NCBI GenBank assembly: GCA_903892515.1 | Contig: CAITIS010000134.1 | Span: 62,001 to 126,000, forward strand | Length of the DNA stretch: 64,000 nt | DNA from: an uncultured Planctomycetota bacterium | Lineage (GTDB): Bacteria > Planctomycetota > Phycisphaerae > SM23-33 | Reading direction: 5' to 3' | In this document: piece after piece, positions 17,567-26,478 of the stretch | How positions within the stretch are numbered: the first letter of the stretch is position 1 | How the letters are laid out: each line of letters starts with the position of its first letter | The notes under the pieces: model-generated | Told to the model about the DNA's origin: nothing | What the model saw: only the letters and a program-made list of their open reading frames with translations | The model's database searches: none | Position numbers and translations under genes: made by a program

Positions 17567-19471
17567 ATGCTGACAATCGCGATCGTCAATGAGAAGGGCG
17601 GAACCGGCAAGACCACCACAGCCGTCAACCTGACGGCCGCGCTGGGCGAGCTGGGCAAGCAGGTGCTGCTGGTCGATCTCGACGGCCAGGCCGCCAGTTC
17701 GCGCTGGCTGGGCGTGGAAGACGACTGCCGCTTTGCCGACGCCCTGTGGCGCGGCGAGGGCCTTGAGCCCATCCGCAATCTGCTGCCCAACGTCGCCTTG
17801 GCCCCTGGCAGCGGCAAGCTCGACAGCGTCGCCCACGATCTTCGCCCCACCCAAGGCGGCCAGCTGCGCAAGCTGCTGGGCGCCATGCGCGGCTTCGACT
17901 TTGCGGTCATCGATTGCCCGCCCAGCCTGGGCAACCGCCTCATCGGCAACGCCTTGTTGGCGGCCACGCACGCCATCGTCCCCGTCGAAACCTCCATCCT
18001 GGCGATGGATGGCCTGAAGATCCTGCTGACCACCTTGCAGGACATCCAGGACGGCTTTGACCATCACGTGCAGCTTACCGGCGTGGTCGCCTGCCGCTTC
18101 GACGCCCGCACGAAACTCAGCCGGATGATCCTGGACGAACTCAAGCGGGCCCTGCCCGACAAGGTTTTCCAGACGGTCATTCGCGAAAACGTCCGCCTGC
18201 GCGAGTGCCCCGGCTCGGGCAAAAGCATCCTGGAATACGCCCCCGACAGCCATGCCACCGAGGATTACCGCGCCCTGGCCGTCGAGTGCCTCAGCCGCCT
18301 GGGTCAGAGCGACCAGATCTCGCCCCAGCAATTCCAGGCCGTGGTGAGCTTGCGCGGCCAGGTTGAGTCGCTGCTGCGCAAGTCCGACCCGCCCGCCGAT
18401 GCGCCCGCGCCCGAAGTGGCGGCGGCCAGCCCGGCGGCCATGCCCGGCGCCGATGCGTCAGTCGAACCTGACCCAGTGGCTGCGGGTGCCATGGTTGCGG
18501 CGTGTGCAACCATGCCCACCGCCGATGCGCCAACGGACCTGGGTTCGCTGGCTGCGGAGTTAGCGGCCGCGCTCAAGGCGAATGTGCCGGCGGAGGTTGC
18601 AGCCGCCGCCCCGCCGGCCGATGCCCAGAAATTTGTCGACGTCTTCGACCTGAGCGATGCGACCTTCCCAGTGGCCACGGACCTCCTCCAGCCAGTTCCG
18701 CCGGTTGCCCAGTGCAGTCCGGCCGTGGAGACCGAAGTCGTTTTGGCTGAGACGCCCGACGCCGTGGCCGCAGAGCTTCCAGCCGTACCCAACGCAGATG
18801 CGCCAACGGAACCGGCTGCCCTGGCTGCCGAGCCGGGTGCCATGGCTGCGGAGTGTGCAGCCATGCCCGACGCAGATGTGGTAACAGCCCCTGAGTTCGC
18901 CGCGCCGATCATCGCCGAGCGATTCGAAGAGCTATCGCCGGGTGCCATGGCTGCGGAGTGTGCAGCCATGCCCGACGCAGATGTGGTAACAGCCCCCGAG
19001 TTCGCCGCGCCGATCATCGCCGAGCGATTTGAGGACCTCTCGCCGTACACCCAGCCGGAGCTGTCGCCCTACGCCGCGCCGGCGCATGCACTCGCCGCCA
19101 TGACAGCCGAGGGCGGCTGTCCCACGAGTTCAGCCGAGGGCGGCTGTCCCACGAGTTCAGCCGAGGGCGGCTGTCCCACGAGTTCAGCCGAGGACGGCTG
19201 TCCCACGGGTTCGGCCGAGAGCGGCGATGGCACAGAACGTAGGGCGTGCAACCCGTTGCACGCGGATGGCGAAACCACAGGTTCTGCCGTACCGCAGAGC
19301 GACCCCAACCCGGATGCAAAGGAGCCGCCGGCCGATAAAGAGCAGGACTTCCCGGCGTTGCGCGAGGTCCTGCAAAACCTGGCTCACGAACCCGCCAAGA
19401 AGCCCGCGCCCCCGCCGCCCACCAAGGATTCGCCGTGGCGGAAAATGCTGCGTGCGGTGGGTGTTGACTGA
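17567..19471 (+). CDS. ParA-family ATPase with 350-residue Ala/Pro/Glu tail built partly from repeats
   Basis: 634 aa. Residues 1-260 are a ParA/MinD-type ATPase: deviant Walker A EKGGTGKTTT near residue 9, VDLDGQ (Walker A'), and IDCPPSLGNRLIG (Walker B region). Residues about 280-634 are a low-complexity tail rich in A, P, D and E, likely disordered. In it lie a perfect-frame tandem duplication of 35 aa (105 bp, 18836-19045) and an array of 27-bp units translated as AEGGCPTSS (19105-19239), whose DNA is an interspersed palindrome found between genes elsewhere. Start at ATG 17567 leads straight into MLTIAIVNEKGG. No ParB follows. Context with pilM suggests a role in positioning the pilus or secretion machine, an inference from location. 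Confidence 0.85.
   Translation: MLTIAIVNEKGGTGKTTTAVNLTAALGELGKQVLLVDLDGQAASSRWLGVEDDCRFADALWRGEGLEPIRNLLPNVALAPGSGKLDSVAHDLRPTQGGQLRKLLGAMRGFDFAVIDCPPSLGNRLIGNALLAATHAIVPVETSILAMDGLKILLTTLQDIQDGFDHHVQLTGVVACRFDARTKLSRMILDELKRALPDKVFQTVIRENVRLRECPGSGKSILEYAPDSHATEDYRALAVECLSRLGQSDQISPQQFQAVVSLRGQVESLLRKSDPPADAPAPEVAAASPAAMPGADASVEPDPVAAGAMVAACATMPTADAPTDLGSLAAELAAALKANVPAEVAAAAPPADAQKFVDVFDLSDATFPVATDLLQPVPPVAQCSPAVETEVVLAETPDAVAAELPAVPNADAPTEPAALAAEPGAMAAECAAMPDADVVTAPEFAAPIIAERFEELSPGAMAAECAAMPDADVVTAPEFAAPIIAERFEDLSPYTQPELSPYAAPAHALAAMTAEGGCPTSSAEGGCPTSSAEGGCPTSSAEDGCPTGSAESGDGTERRACNPLHADGETTGSAVPQSDPNPDAKEPPADKEQDFPALREVLQNLAHEPAKKPAPPPPTKDSPWRKMLRAVGVD
18836..19045 (+). repeat. 105-bp tandem duplication inside the ParA-like gene
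   Basis: Two units of 105 bp (18836-18940 and 18941-19045) beginning GGTGCCATGGCTGCGG, each translated as a 35-residue stretch starting GAMAAECAAMPDADVV. Only a few bases differ. The first third of the unit (CCATGGCTGC ... GCAGCCATG) is itself a hairpin resembling the intergenic CATGG palindromes. Confidence 0.9.
19105..19239 (+). repeat. In-frame array of the AGCCGAGGGCGGCTGT palindrome (27-bp units)
   Basis: Five units of 27 bp, each opening AGCCGAGGGCGGCTGT (the last two diverged). The same palindrome occurs singly in spacers at 33571-33594, 48073-48097 and 57165-57190. Here it is read in frame as AEGGCPTSS repeats in the ParA tail. Confidence 0.9.
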
Positions 19472-19473
19472 CC

Positions 19474-20799
19474 ATGGCCAAGCAAGATTTCAACCCGGTG
19501 CAAGGACGCATGGGCAACGGCCCCGGCAAGACCCACGGCAAGACCTACGGCGTCGACCGGTTGGGGATCACCTCTGATTCCACCGAGCCGGCGTCTCCGG
19601 TTCCCTCCGCACAGGACGCAGCGCCGCCCAATCCCGCCCCGCACGACCCTTCGGGACCATGGTTCGCCCCGGCTCCGCAGTCGGATCTTTCAGCTGCATT
19701 GGCGGCCACGGGCCAGGCATCGACCAATCCGCCTGACCAAGCGGACGCGGCCTCGACACAGTCACCCGAGCCCCCGAGCCGGCTCCAGGCCGTGCGGCTT
19801 CGCCTGGCCGAGTTTGCCCCGTTGCTGCTGGCGTACAAGCGGGCGGCCGCGGCTGTAGGAACTGGCCTGACGTGTCTGCTGATAGTGGTGGCGTGGTGGA
19901 TGGCGCATCGCTCGGGCCCCGCTCCGGCTGCTGCCGCCGATGCGCCCAAGGCCGCGGTCACGCTGACCCGGCACGGGAACGCTGAAAAGATCACGATCGC
20001 GCCGGCGCTCGTCTCAGACTCTCCCGAGCGATCGGGCGCAGAACGGGAAACCACCGAGGTCCCACGCGCGGTGCTCAGCCTCGTCCCAGCCGGCGAATCC
20101 AAGGTCCAGCCCCCGCCGATCCCGGGATTGAGCATATTACCGACCCAACCTGCGCGGGCCGTGGCGGCCGAGTCTGACCAGCCCGGTGCCATGACGGCCG
20201 AGCCCAACCTGCCGATGGCTGCCGTGGCGGCGGAGTCCAGCAGCCACGTTTCCAGCCTGCGTGCCCAACCAGCGCGGGCCGTGGCGCGACCGGACAATCC
20301 GACGCCGCCGTTGCCCAACGACGCGCCGGCTGTGCCGCCTGCGCCGACAGCGGCAACAGCAGCCCCCGTTCCCGCGCCGGCAACGCCAGTCTCGACGGCC
20401 CCGCCGACGGCGCCAGCTTCGCAACCGGCCTCTCAACCCGCATATGGACCTGCCACTCCCAACGAGTGGCGCGATTGTCCGGCTGGGTTCTGCCTCAGCG
20501 GCATCATGCGGATGAGCGATGGGCCGGTGGCGATCATCAACAACCGCTCCGTCAAGGCCGGCGGCGTGATGAACGGCGCCACCGTGGTCCGCATCAACGA
20601 GTTCTCAGCCGAGATGGAACTGGACGGCAAGCACTTCATGCTGGGCATCACGTCGGGCCAGGGGTCGCAGGACCGCACGTCAGACCGGCCAACGAAGAAG
20701 TCCGGCAAGGGCAAGAAGTCCGCCTCCAGGCCGGCCAAGGCAGCTGAGTCTGATTCCACGGACGAGGACACTACCGAGACCCAGGACACCGAATTCTAA
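19474..20799 (+). CDS. Bitopic Pro-rich protein with PilP/GspB-like C-terminal domain
   Basis: 441 aa. The N-terminal about 105 residues are cytoplasmic and Pro/Ala-rich. One TM helix lies at about residues 127-147 (VGTGLTCLLIVVAWWMAH). It is followed by a long Pro/Ala-rich linker and then a compact domain, about 345-405, reading LSGIMRMSDGPVAIINNRSVKAGGVMNGATVVRINEFSAEMELDGKHFML. This matches the short beta-domain pattern of GspB and PilP (inner-membrane to secretin connectors: ...VAIINN...V...G......V..I....V.L..). The tail is charged and Lys/Ser-rich. It begins two bases after the ParA gene, so the two are coupled. A connector role in the pilus/secretion complex is inferred from the fold pattern and the neighbours. 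Confidence 0.65.
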   Translation: MAKQDFNPVQGRMGNGPGKTHGKTYGVDRLGITSDSTEPASPVPSAQDAAPPNPAPHDPSGPWFAPAPQSDLSAALAATGQASTNPPDQADAASTQSPEPPSRLQAVRLRLAEFAPLLLAYKRAAAAVGTGLTCLLIVVAWWMAHRSGPAPAAAADAPKAAVTLTRHGNAEKITIAPALVSDSPERSGAERETTEVPRAVLSLVPAGESKVQPPPIPGLSILPTQPARAVAAESDQPGAMTAEPNLPMAAVAAESSSHVSSLRAQPARAVARPDNPTPPLPNDAPAVPPAPTAATAAPVPAPATPVSTAPPTAPASQPASQPAYGPATPNEWRDCPAGFCLSGIMRMSDGPVAIINNRSVKAGGVMNGATVVRINEFSAEMELDGKHFMLGITSGQGSQDRTSDRPTKKSGKGKKSASRPAKAAESDSTDEDTTETQDTEF

Positions 20800-20863
20800 G
20801 CCTGCCCTGCCGGTGGAAGGGGGACCGTGACCCAACCGGCCGATGCTTTCTGCGGGAAGGGAA

Positions 20864-20891
20864 TTGACTTTTCCGCGGGGGAACCTAAACT
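20864..20891 (+). promoter_or_regulatory. Probable promoter of tRNA-Gln
   Basis: TTGACT (20864-20869), 16 bases, TAAACT (20886-20891), placing a start about 12 bases before the tRNA. It is a good match for a housekeeping sigma factor. Confidence 0.5.
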
Positions 20892-20909
20892 TATTCATAC
20901 CGTAAGCAC

Positions 20910-20980
20910 TGGGGAATAGTGTAACGGTAGCACAACTGACTCTGGATCAGTTAGTTAAGGTTCGAATCCTTATTCCCCAG
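20910..20980 (+). tRNA. tRNA-Gln (anticodon CTG)
   Basis: 71-nt cloverleaf. The acceptor stem TGGGGAA pairs with TTCCCCA, followed by discriminator G; U1-A72 is typical of tRNA-Gln. The anticodon stem ACTGA/TCAGT encloses loop CTCTGGA, giving anticodon CTG at 20942-20944. The T-arm contains GGTTCGAATCC. CCA is not encoded. A promoter lies upstream and a strong terminator starts six bases downstream. Confidence 0.96.
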
Positions 20981-20985
20981 CTTCT

Positions 20986-21026
20986 GACGCCCCGGTCATC
21001 ACCAAGGTGACCGGGGCGTCTGTTTT
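20986..21026 (+). terminator. Rho-independent terminator of tRNA-Gln
   Basis: A 13-bp perfect stem (GACGCCCCGGTCA with TGACCGGGGCGTC), nine-base loop, then TGTTTT. It directly follows the tRNA. Confidence 0.92.
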
Positions 21027-21494
21027 GGTTACGGCCGATGCGAGTTGACGATCCACCAAGCACCTTTAGAAAGCCACCCAAACCAGCACGCAATCGATGG
21101 ATGACTCAGCGCGAATGTAAAGAAATCGCCTCTTTGTCAGGTCACGGAATGATTGCATCGTAAGGTTTGTCCCTATCGTACCTTGCGCCGCCGGGGAAAA
21201 TTCTTCGTAAGCTCTGCATGGCACAGCGCAGTGGAACATTCAGGGGCCTAGGGGATAGAAGCCTTCTGCCCCCGACACCTACGATGCGTAGGCATGCAAA
21301 AACAGCCGTGGGTGTGTCGGCCGGTGATGTCCGGCCCCGCCCAATAGCTCAAAGTGTGTCGCGGCCTCGATGGTAAGCGCGCTCCGTTCGAGGCGGCAAC
21401 AATAGTCTCGCGGATGCAAGTGTGCCTGCAGGATGCGCCCAAGCCGACGCTCAGGCAACAAGACGCCCTGCTCACCCATGAAAGGAAGACACTC
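21027..21494. other. Spacer upstream of the PEP-CTERM gene
   Basis: 468 bases with no recognised gene. An open frame extends upstream from the PEP-CTERM start to 21354 but lacks a ribosome site. I looked for a riboswitch fold and saw only short local pairings such as GTCGGCCGGTGATGTCCGGCC (about 21318-21338). Confidence 0.5.
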
Positions 21495-22451
21495 ATGAAG
21501 CTCAGTATCACTCAACGAACGGCCGCCTGTGCGCGTGCGGGTACGTTGGCATGCCTCCTGGCCATTCTCGTAGCCGGGCCGTCGGCCTTTGGGATGACCA
21601 TCGTCTTGACCTACGACGCCTCGGTGCTGGCCTCGCCCAATGCCGCACTCATCCAGAGCGCGACTGCCTACGCCGCCCAGCAAATGCAACTCGCGTACGC
21701 AGATCCCATCACCATCAATATCAATGTGGTGGATCGTGCAGGGACGAACGTGCTGGCGAATAGCACCACCTCCCTGACCGGGCCGTTCACGTACGCCCAG
21801 GTGCGGACAGCCCTGATTGCCGACGCCAAGAGCGCCACCGACACCTCGGCCACAGCCAGCCTGGGCGCGACGGACCCCACCAGCGGCAGCTACTGGATGC
21901 CGCAGGCCCAGGCCAAGGCCATTGGCCTGTTCCCCGCCAACAACGCGGCCACTGATGGCACCTTCACTTTCGGGGACGGGTATGCCTACACCTTCGATCC
22001 CAATAACCGGGCGGTGGCGGGGCAGTACGACTTCATCGCTCTGGCCGAACGTGAGATTTCCGAAATCATGGGGCGTTACGCGCTCTTGGGCGTGCAGTTT
22101 GGCGCCAAGGCGGGCTATACGCCGTACGACCTGTTTCGCTACACAGCCCCAGGGCTCCGCCGCATGACCGCCGGCGGCACCAACCCCGCTTTCTCCATCG
22201 ACGGCGGAGTCACAAGGCCTAAGGTTTTCAACTCCACCGCCGGGGCCGACCTACAGGATTGGGCCGCCGGCACCAACGATGCCTTTAACGCCATTTACAG
22301 CACCGGCGTGCTAAACGACTTCTCAGCCGTTGATCAGACCGTGATGGATGCAATCGGCTATGACCCCGCTCCCGTTCCCGAGCCCGTGACCCTGGCGCTG
22401 CTCGGCGCGGGCGCGGTCGGCCTGGTCATTTGGCCACGCCGCAGCCGCTAG
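21495..22451 (+). CDS. PEP-CTERM-anchored protein, degenerate metalloprotease-like
   Basis: 318 aa. AAGGAAG before the ATG at 21495 and a signal peptide (residues 1-35, LACLLAILVAGPSAFG) fix the start. The C-terminus is a textbook PEP-CTERM signal: VPEP, a hydrophobic helix (VTLALLGAGAVGLVIW) and PRRSR, cut and anchored by an exosortase. The middle has DFIALAEREISEIMGRYALLG. Related PEP-CTERM proteins annotated as the NF038122 metalloprotease family carry HEISE(V/I)MGR here; this one has Arg where the His zinc ligand would be. Proteolytic activity is therefore doubtful. It may be a surface or matrix protein. No exosortase gene is in the window. Confidence 0.82.
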   Translation: MKLSITQRTAACARAGTLACLLAILVAGPSAFGMTIVLTYDASVLASPNAALIQSATAYAAQQMQLAYADPITININVVDRAGTNVLANSTTSLTGPFTYAQVRTALIADAKSATDTSATASLGATDPTSGSYWMPQAQAKAIGLFPANNAATDGTFTFGDGYAYTFDPNNRAVAGQYDFIALAEREISEIMGRYALLGVQFGAKAGYTPYDLFRYTAPGLRRMTAGGTNPAFSIDGGVTRPKVFNSTAGADLQDWAAGTNDAFNAIYSTGVLNDFSAVDQTVMDAIGYDPAPVPEPVTLALLGAGAVGLVIWPRRSR

Positions 22452-22503
22452 AATAATTGCCAAAACAGATTTCCGCGTGGAGGTTAGGAACCAAACCCAC
22501 CAG

Positions 22504-23448
22504 CTACTCCGCCCCCTGGCTGACCAGGAACAGCACGGCCATGCGGACGGCCAGGCCGTTGGCCACCTGCTGCAGGATGCAGCTGTTGAGGCCGTCGGCG
22601 ACCTCGCTGGTGATTTCCACGCCGCGGTTCATCGGGCCGGGATGCATCACCAGCACGTTCTTTTTGCACCGGGCGAGCCGCTCGCTGTTGAGGCCATAGA
22701 AGCGGCTGTACTCGCGCACCGAGGGAAAGACGTTCCCGCTGAACCGCTCGAATTGAATCCGCAGCATGTTCAGCACGTCCACTTCGCCCAGCACTTCATC
22801 GAGGCTGTGGCTGACGGTGCAGCCCATGGCCGAAATGGACGCCGGCACCAGCGTCGGGGGCCCCACCACCACCACCTCGGCCCCGAGCTTGCGCAGGCCG
22901 ATTATGTTGCTGCGGGCCACCCGCGAATGCGCGATGTCGCCCACGATGGCAACCTTGAGCCCCTCAATGCGTCCCAGCCGCTGGCGCATGGTGAAGATGT
23001 CCAGCAGCGCCTGCGTCGGATGCTCGTGCGAGCCGTCGCCGGCGTTGACCACGGAGGTGTTGATCCGGCTGGCCAGGTGATGCGGCGCGCCCGACTCGTG
23101 ATGCCGGATCACGAAGATGTCCACGCCCATGGCCTCGATGTTCCGGGCCGTGTCCAGCGTGGTCTCGCCCTTGGCCACGGAGGAGCCCTTGGCCGTGAAC
23201 AGCAGCGTGTCGGCCGACAGCCGCGAGGCCGCCAGCTCGAAGCTCATGCGCGTGCGCGTGGAGTCTTCAAAAAACAGCAGAGCCACGACCTTGCCGCGCA
23301 GGGCGGGCACCTTCTTGATCGAGCGCGTGGAGACTTCGCGGAAGCTCTCAGCCGTGTCCAGGATGTGCACGATCTCCTCGGCCGACAGCTCGTCCAAACC
23401 CACCAGGTGTTTCTTCGTCCAGATGAAACTTGGGGCCTGTTCGGTCAT
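22504..23448 (-). CDS. pyrB: Aspartate carbamoyltransferase catalytic chain
   Basis: Condenses carbamoyl phosphate with aspartate, the first committed step of pyrimidine synthesis. The carbamoyl-phosphate motif FFEDSTRTR (STRTR at about residues 63-67), the KGETTLDT loop, and HPTQALLD (about 143-150) are intact, as is the late MHPGPMNRG block. The 314-aa length is normal. It overlaps pyrR by four bases (ATGA), so the two form a coupled operon in the order pyrR-pyrB. No pyrI or pyrC lies next to it in this window. Confidence 0.97.
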   Translation of the reverse strand: MTEQAPSFIWTKKHLVGLDELSAEEIVHILDTAESFREVSTRSIKKVPALRGKVVALLFFEDSTRTRMSFELAASRLSADTLLFTAKGSSVAKGETTLDTARNIEAMGVDIFVIRHHESGAPHHLASRINTSVVNAGDGSHEHPTQALLDIFTMRQRLGRIEGLKVAIVGDIAHSRVARSNIIGLRKLGAEVVVVGPPTLVPASISAMGCTVSHSLDEVLGEVDVLNMLRIQFERFSGNVFPSVREYSRFYGLNSERLARCKKNVLVMHPGPMNRGVEITSEVADGLNSCILQQVANGLAVRMAVLFLVSQGAE

Positions 23449-23984
23449 TTGGCATCCCGTGGCACGAGGTAAACGGCGTCTTCCTTGTCCACTTCGCTAA
23501 GGCACAGTTGAATGCTGGCCTCGTCGGGCACCGACAGCTTGGCCCCGACAAAGTCAGCCGCAATGGGCAGTTCGCGCCCACCGCGGTCGATCAGCACGGC
23601 CAGGCGAATGGCTTGGGGCCTGCCGAAGTCGGCCAGGGCGTCCAGCGCCGCCCGCGTGCTGCGCCCGGTGGCCAGCACGTCATCGACCAGCAGCACCAGC
23701 TTGTCGTCGAGGTCAAAGTCGATCTGGGTGGAGCGGACCAGCGGCATGCCCTTGCGCTTGGAGAGGTCGTCGCGGTAGAAGGTGATGTCCAGCACGCCGC
23801 GGAACAGCGGCTGCTTGGGACGCTTGGCTTTCAGGCGTTCGACCAGCCGGTCGGCCAGCACGTCGCCCCGGCTGCGGATGCCGATGATCGCCAACGGCAC
23901 GTCCGACGGCAGCTTGGCCATGATGGTCTTGGCCAGCTCGTCAAAGGCCCGCTGCACTTCGTGCTCATTCAGAAGCTTCTGCAT
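23445..23984 (-). CDS. pyrR: PyrR: pyrimidine operon regulator/uracil phosphoribosyltransferase
   Basis: 179 aa. The PRPP loop [19 protein letters not shown] and the N-terminal block [16 protein letters not shown] identify PyrR. In Gram-positive bacteria it binds the pyr mRNA leader and also has uracil phosphoribosyltransferase activity. The start at 23984 is chosen because it gives the standard [17 protein letters not shown] opening. An upstream in-frame extension of 42 residues crosses a short-period intergenic array and is not believable. Placement directly before pyrB suggests it controls this operon, but I see no obvious anti-anti-terminator fold in the 5' region. Confidence 0.93.
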   Translation of the reverse strand: MQKLLNEHEVQRAFDELAKTIMAKLPSDVPLAIIGIRSRGDVLADRLVERLKAKRPKQPLFRGVLDITFYRDDLSKRKGMPLVRSTQIDFDLDDKLVLLVDDVLATGRSTRAALDALADFGRPQAIRLAVLIDRGGRELPIAADFVGAKLSVPDEASIQLCLSEVDKEDAVYLVPRDAK

Positions 23985-24436
23985 GGGCCGACGAGCATAC
24001 CTCAGCCGGCGGGAAAAGGCAAGAAAAGGCGTGGGCCACAGAGACACAGAGAAAGGCGGAGAAAGACAAAGCAACCGTAACAATGAAAACGACGGAACCA
24101 CAAAGGACACAAAGGTGGGAATCGTGAATTCGGTGACTCGTTAAGTCGTTGGCTGGCACATTCACACGCCTATCTGTAGAACGCTTCGCAGAGGATGCTC
24201 TGGAATTTGCCGGCCCGGCTGGATCTGGCATAGTTATAGCCGCAGACGACGCGGCTCAAACTATGGCACCCATTCTTTGGCACAGAGCGACCGGTGATTC
24301 ATCGGTTACGTCCGCGTGGCCGCTGAACGCCGCGGCCACGGCACCCAGCACCCGGCACCCGGCACCCGGCACCCGGCCCGAGCGGGCGGCATCGGCGCGC
24401 CTTTCCCGATTCCTGATTCCTGATTCCCCGCCGTTG
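23985..24436. repeat. Spacer with short-period arrays and a family B palindrome
   Basis: Between pyrR and the ABC permease. It holds an array at 24030-24115 of CACAGAG/CACAAAG-type units with about 10-base spacing, the family B hairpin at 24227-24272 (GGCATAGTTATAGCCGC to CTATGGCACCC), a run of CCCGGCA units at 24340-24378, and GATTCCTGATTCCTGATTCC at about 24409-24428. No gene is seen. Confidence 0.7.
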
Positions 24437-25708
24437 TTATTCGTGCCGCAGGGCTTCGATGGGGTCCAGTTGGGCGGCGCGCATGGCCGGGTACAGGCCG
24501 CTGATCAGGCCCACGATCACGGCCATCAGGAAGGGGATAATCATCGTGGCCGCCGGCAGCAGGGCGGGGATTTTCAGCAGCGTCTGGACCACGGGCGGCA
24601 CGGCGAAGCCCAGAGCGATGCCCGTCAGCCCGCCCACCGTCGTGAGCGTGACGGCCTCGACCAGGAACTGCACGATGATGTCGCGCCGCTTGGCCCCCAG
24701 CGCCCGCCGGATGCCGATTTCCCGCGTTCGCTCCGTCACCGACGCCAGCATGATGTTCATGATGCCGATGCCGCCCACCAGCAGCGAGATCGACGCCACG
24801 GTGAAGAACATGATATTCCACAGCCGACGCTGCTTGGCCCGCTGCTCGATCAGTTCCAGCGGCACCGTGATGTCGTAATCGCGCTTGTCGTGGCTGCGCG
24901 ACAGCAGCGAGCGCACCACCTTGGCGGCATTCAGCACCGTTTTCTCATCGGCCAGTTGCACGATGAGCTGGCTGACTTCCACGCGCTCGCGCGAGCGGCT
25001 CGAACCGGTATTGATGACCGTGAATTCGCCGAAGCGGTTTTTGTCCGTAGCGGACGGGATGAAAATCAGGTTCATCGCCAGTTCCGACGGCACGGCCGCC
25101 ATGGTCCGGCTGGGCTGATCCACCAGCCCCACGACGCGGAAGGACTCGCCGCCCAGCCGAATGACCTTGTCCAGCGGATCGTCGGGCCCGAAGAGCCGGC
25201 GGGCCAGCGAGACCGTCAGGATGGCGGTGTTTCGGCAGAGGGTCTGGTCGGCCTCGCTCACGAACCGTCCGGCCACCAGCGCCAGCCGGCCCAGGTCGAG
25301 ATAGTTGGGCGAGGCGCCGATCACCTGGCAGGGAATGAGCTTGGTGCCGTTCTGCGCGGACTTTTGCGTGCGATGGGCGGCCGTCCAGCGAACCACGCCC
25401 GGCAGGTTGTCGATCAGCGTGCGCTGGTCCGACCAGGTAATACCGTAGTTCAGCACGCCGCGGGCCTGGGCGGCTCCGCTTTCGTCGGCCGAGGGTTTGA
25501 CCGAGTCGATGAGCAGGTTGTCGCTGCCCATCTGCCGCAGCGACTGCTGCGATTCGTAGCTGGCGCCCTCGTTGATGGCCAGCATGGCAATGACGCTCCA
25601 GACGCCAAACAGGATGCCCATGGCCGTCAAGCCGCTGCGCACCTTGTGCACCGCCAAGCTGCTCAAGCCCAGCAGGACAATGTCGCCGACTTTGTTCAGG
25701 CCTTTCAT
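24437..25708 (-). CDS. MacB-type ABC transporter permease
   Basis: 423 aa with the MacB/FtsX-type layout. One TM helix is near the start (RSGLTAMGILFGVWSVIAML), then a periplasmic MacB core domain of about 220 residues, and three TM helices in the last 130 residues (SISLLVGGIGIMNIMLASV, VTLTTVGGLTGIALGFAV, IIPFLMAVIVGLISGLYPA). The end ARMAAQLDP-like sequence AMRAAQLDPIEALRHE is typical. It overlaps the ATPase gene by four bases. With the adaptor and TolC-type genes upstream it forms a MacAB-TolC-like efflux or lipoprotein/peptide export system. The substrate is unknown. Confidence 0.92.
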   Translation of the reverse strand: MKGLNKVGDIVLLGLSSLAVHKVRSGLTAMGILFGVWSVIAMLAINEGASYESQQSLRQMGSDNLLIDSVKPSADESGAAQARGVLNYGITWSDQRTLIDNLPGVVRWTAAHRTQKSAQNGTKLIPCQVIGASPNYLDLGRLALVAGRFVSEADQTLCRNTAILTVSLARRLFGPDDPLDKVIRLGGESFRVVGLVDQPSRTMAAVPSELAMNLIFIPSATDKNRFGEFTVINTGSSRSRERVEVSQLIVQLADEKTVLNAAKVVRSLLSRSHDKRDYDITVPLELIEQRAKQRRLWNIMFFTVASISLLVGGIGIMNIMLASVTERTREIGIRRALGAKRRDIIVQFLVEAVTLTTVGGLTGIALGFAVPPVVQTLLKIPALLPAATMIIPFLMAVIVGLISGLYPAMRAAQLDPIEALRHE

Positions 25709-26427
25709 GTCTGGGCCGCCTTGCTTTCCGCCAGCCCGCGTGCGCTGAGGCTGTCGGAATCGACCTTGCCGTCCTTGAGCCGCACCACGCGCCGCGCGTG
25801 CCCGGCCACATCGTCCTCGTGCGTGACCAGGATGATCGTGCGCCCGCGCCGGTACAGATCGTCGAACAGCTCCATGATCTCCTGGCTGGTGCGGGTGTCG
25901 AGGTTGCCGGTCGGCTCGTCGGCCAGGATAAGCAGCGGGTCATTGGCCAGCGCCCTGGCCACGGCCACACGCTGGCGCTGCCCGCCGGACAGCTCCGTGG
26001 GCTTGTGATCCTTGCGATGTCCCAGGCCCACCAGATCGGCCAGGGCCGAGCTGCGCGGATGCCGTTGGGGGCGCGGCATGCCCAGGTAGAACAGCGGCAC
26101 CTCGATATTGGCCAGGACGGAAATCTGCGGAATGAGGTTGAAGGATTGAAAGACGAAGCCGATTCGCCGGCCCCGGACGTCGGACAGGGCCGCATCGTCC
26201 ATGGTGGAGACATCCAGCCCGCCCAGCAAGTACCGGCCGCTGGTGGGCTTGTCCAGGCAGCCCAGGACATTGAGCATGGTGCTCTTGCCCGAGCCGCTGT
26301 GGCCCATGATGGCGACGTACTCGCCTTCGTGAATAGACAAGCTGACCTCGTCCAGGGCCGTCACGACGGTTCGACCCATGACGTATCGCTTGCTGATCGA
26401 TTCCAGGCGGACCAGTTCTTTCATCAT
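25705..26427 (-). CDS. MacB/LolD-type ABC transporter ATPase
   Basis: 240 aa. Walker A GHSGSGKST, Q-loop, signature LSGGQRQR and Walker B LLILADEPTGNLD are all intact, and VTHEDDVAGHARRVV gives the H-loop. It powers the permease encoded next (four-base overlap). Ahead of it, separating it from the HlyD-type adaptor gene, is a 165-base gap almost filled by a palindrome array (26479-26583). It is most like the LolD/MacB group that works with FtsX-type permeases. Confidence 0.95.
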   Translation of the reverse strand: MMKELVRLESISKRYVMGRTVVTALDEVSLSIHEGEYVAIMGHSGSGKSTMLNVLGCLDKPTSGRYLLGGLDVSTMDDAALSDVRGRRIGFVFQSFNLIPQISVLANIEVPLFYLGMPRPQRHPRSSALADLVGLGHRKDHKPTELSGGQRQRVAVARALANDPLLILADEPTGNLDTRTSQEIMELFDDLYRRGRTIILVTHEDDVAGHARRVVRLKDGKVDSDSLSARGLAESKAAQT

Positions 26428-26478
26428 GCTACTTCAAGTGTGTCACGGTCGTGGATTGGGCCACGGTCGTGGGTTTTC

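Noticed and set aside
21027-21494. Riboswitch (c-di-GMP or similar) before the PEP-CTERM gene
   Set aside because: Only short local pairings; no conserved motif could be matched by eye.
24149-26008. Plus-strand frame of 619 codons over the MacB permease gene
   Set aside because: Shadow of the minus-strand ABC genes, whose motifs are complete; its sequence is low-complexity His/Gln/Arg.
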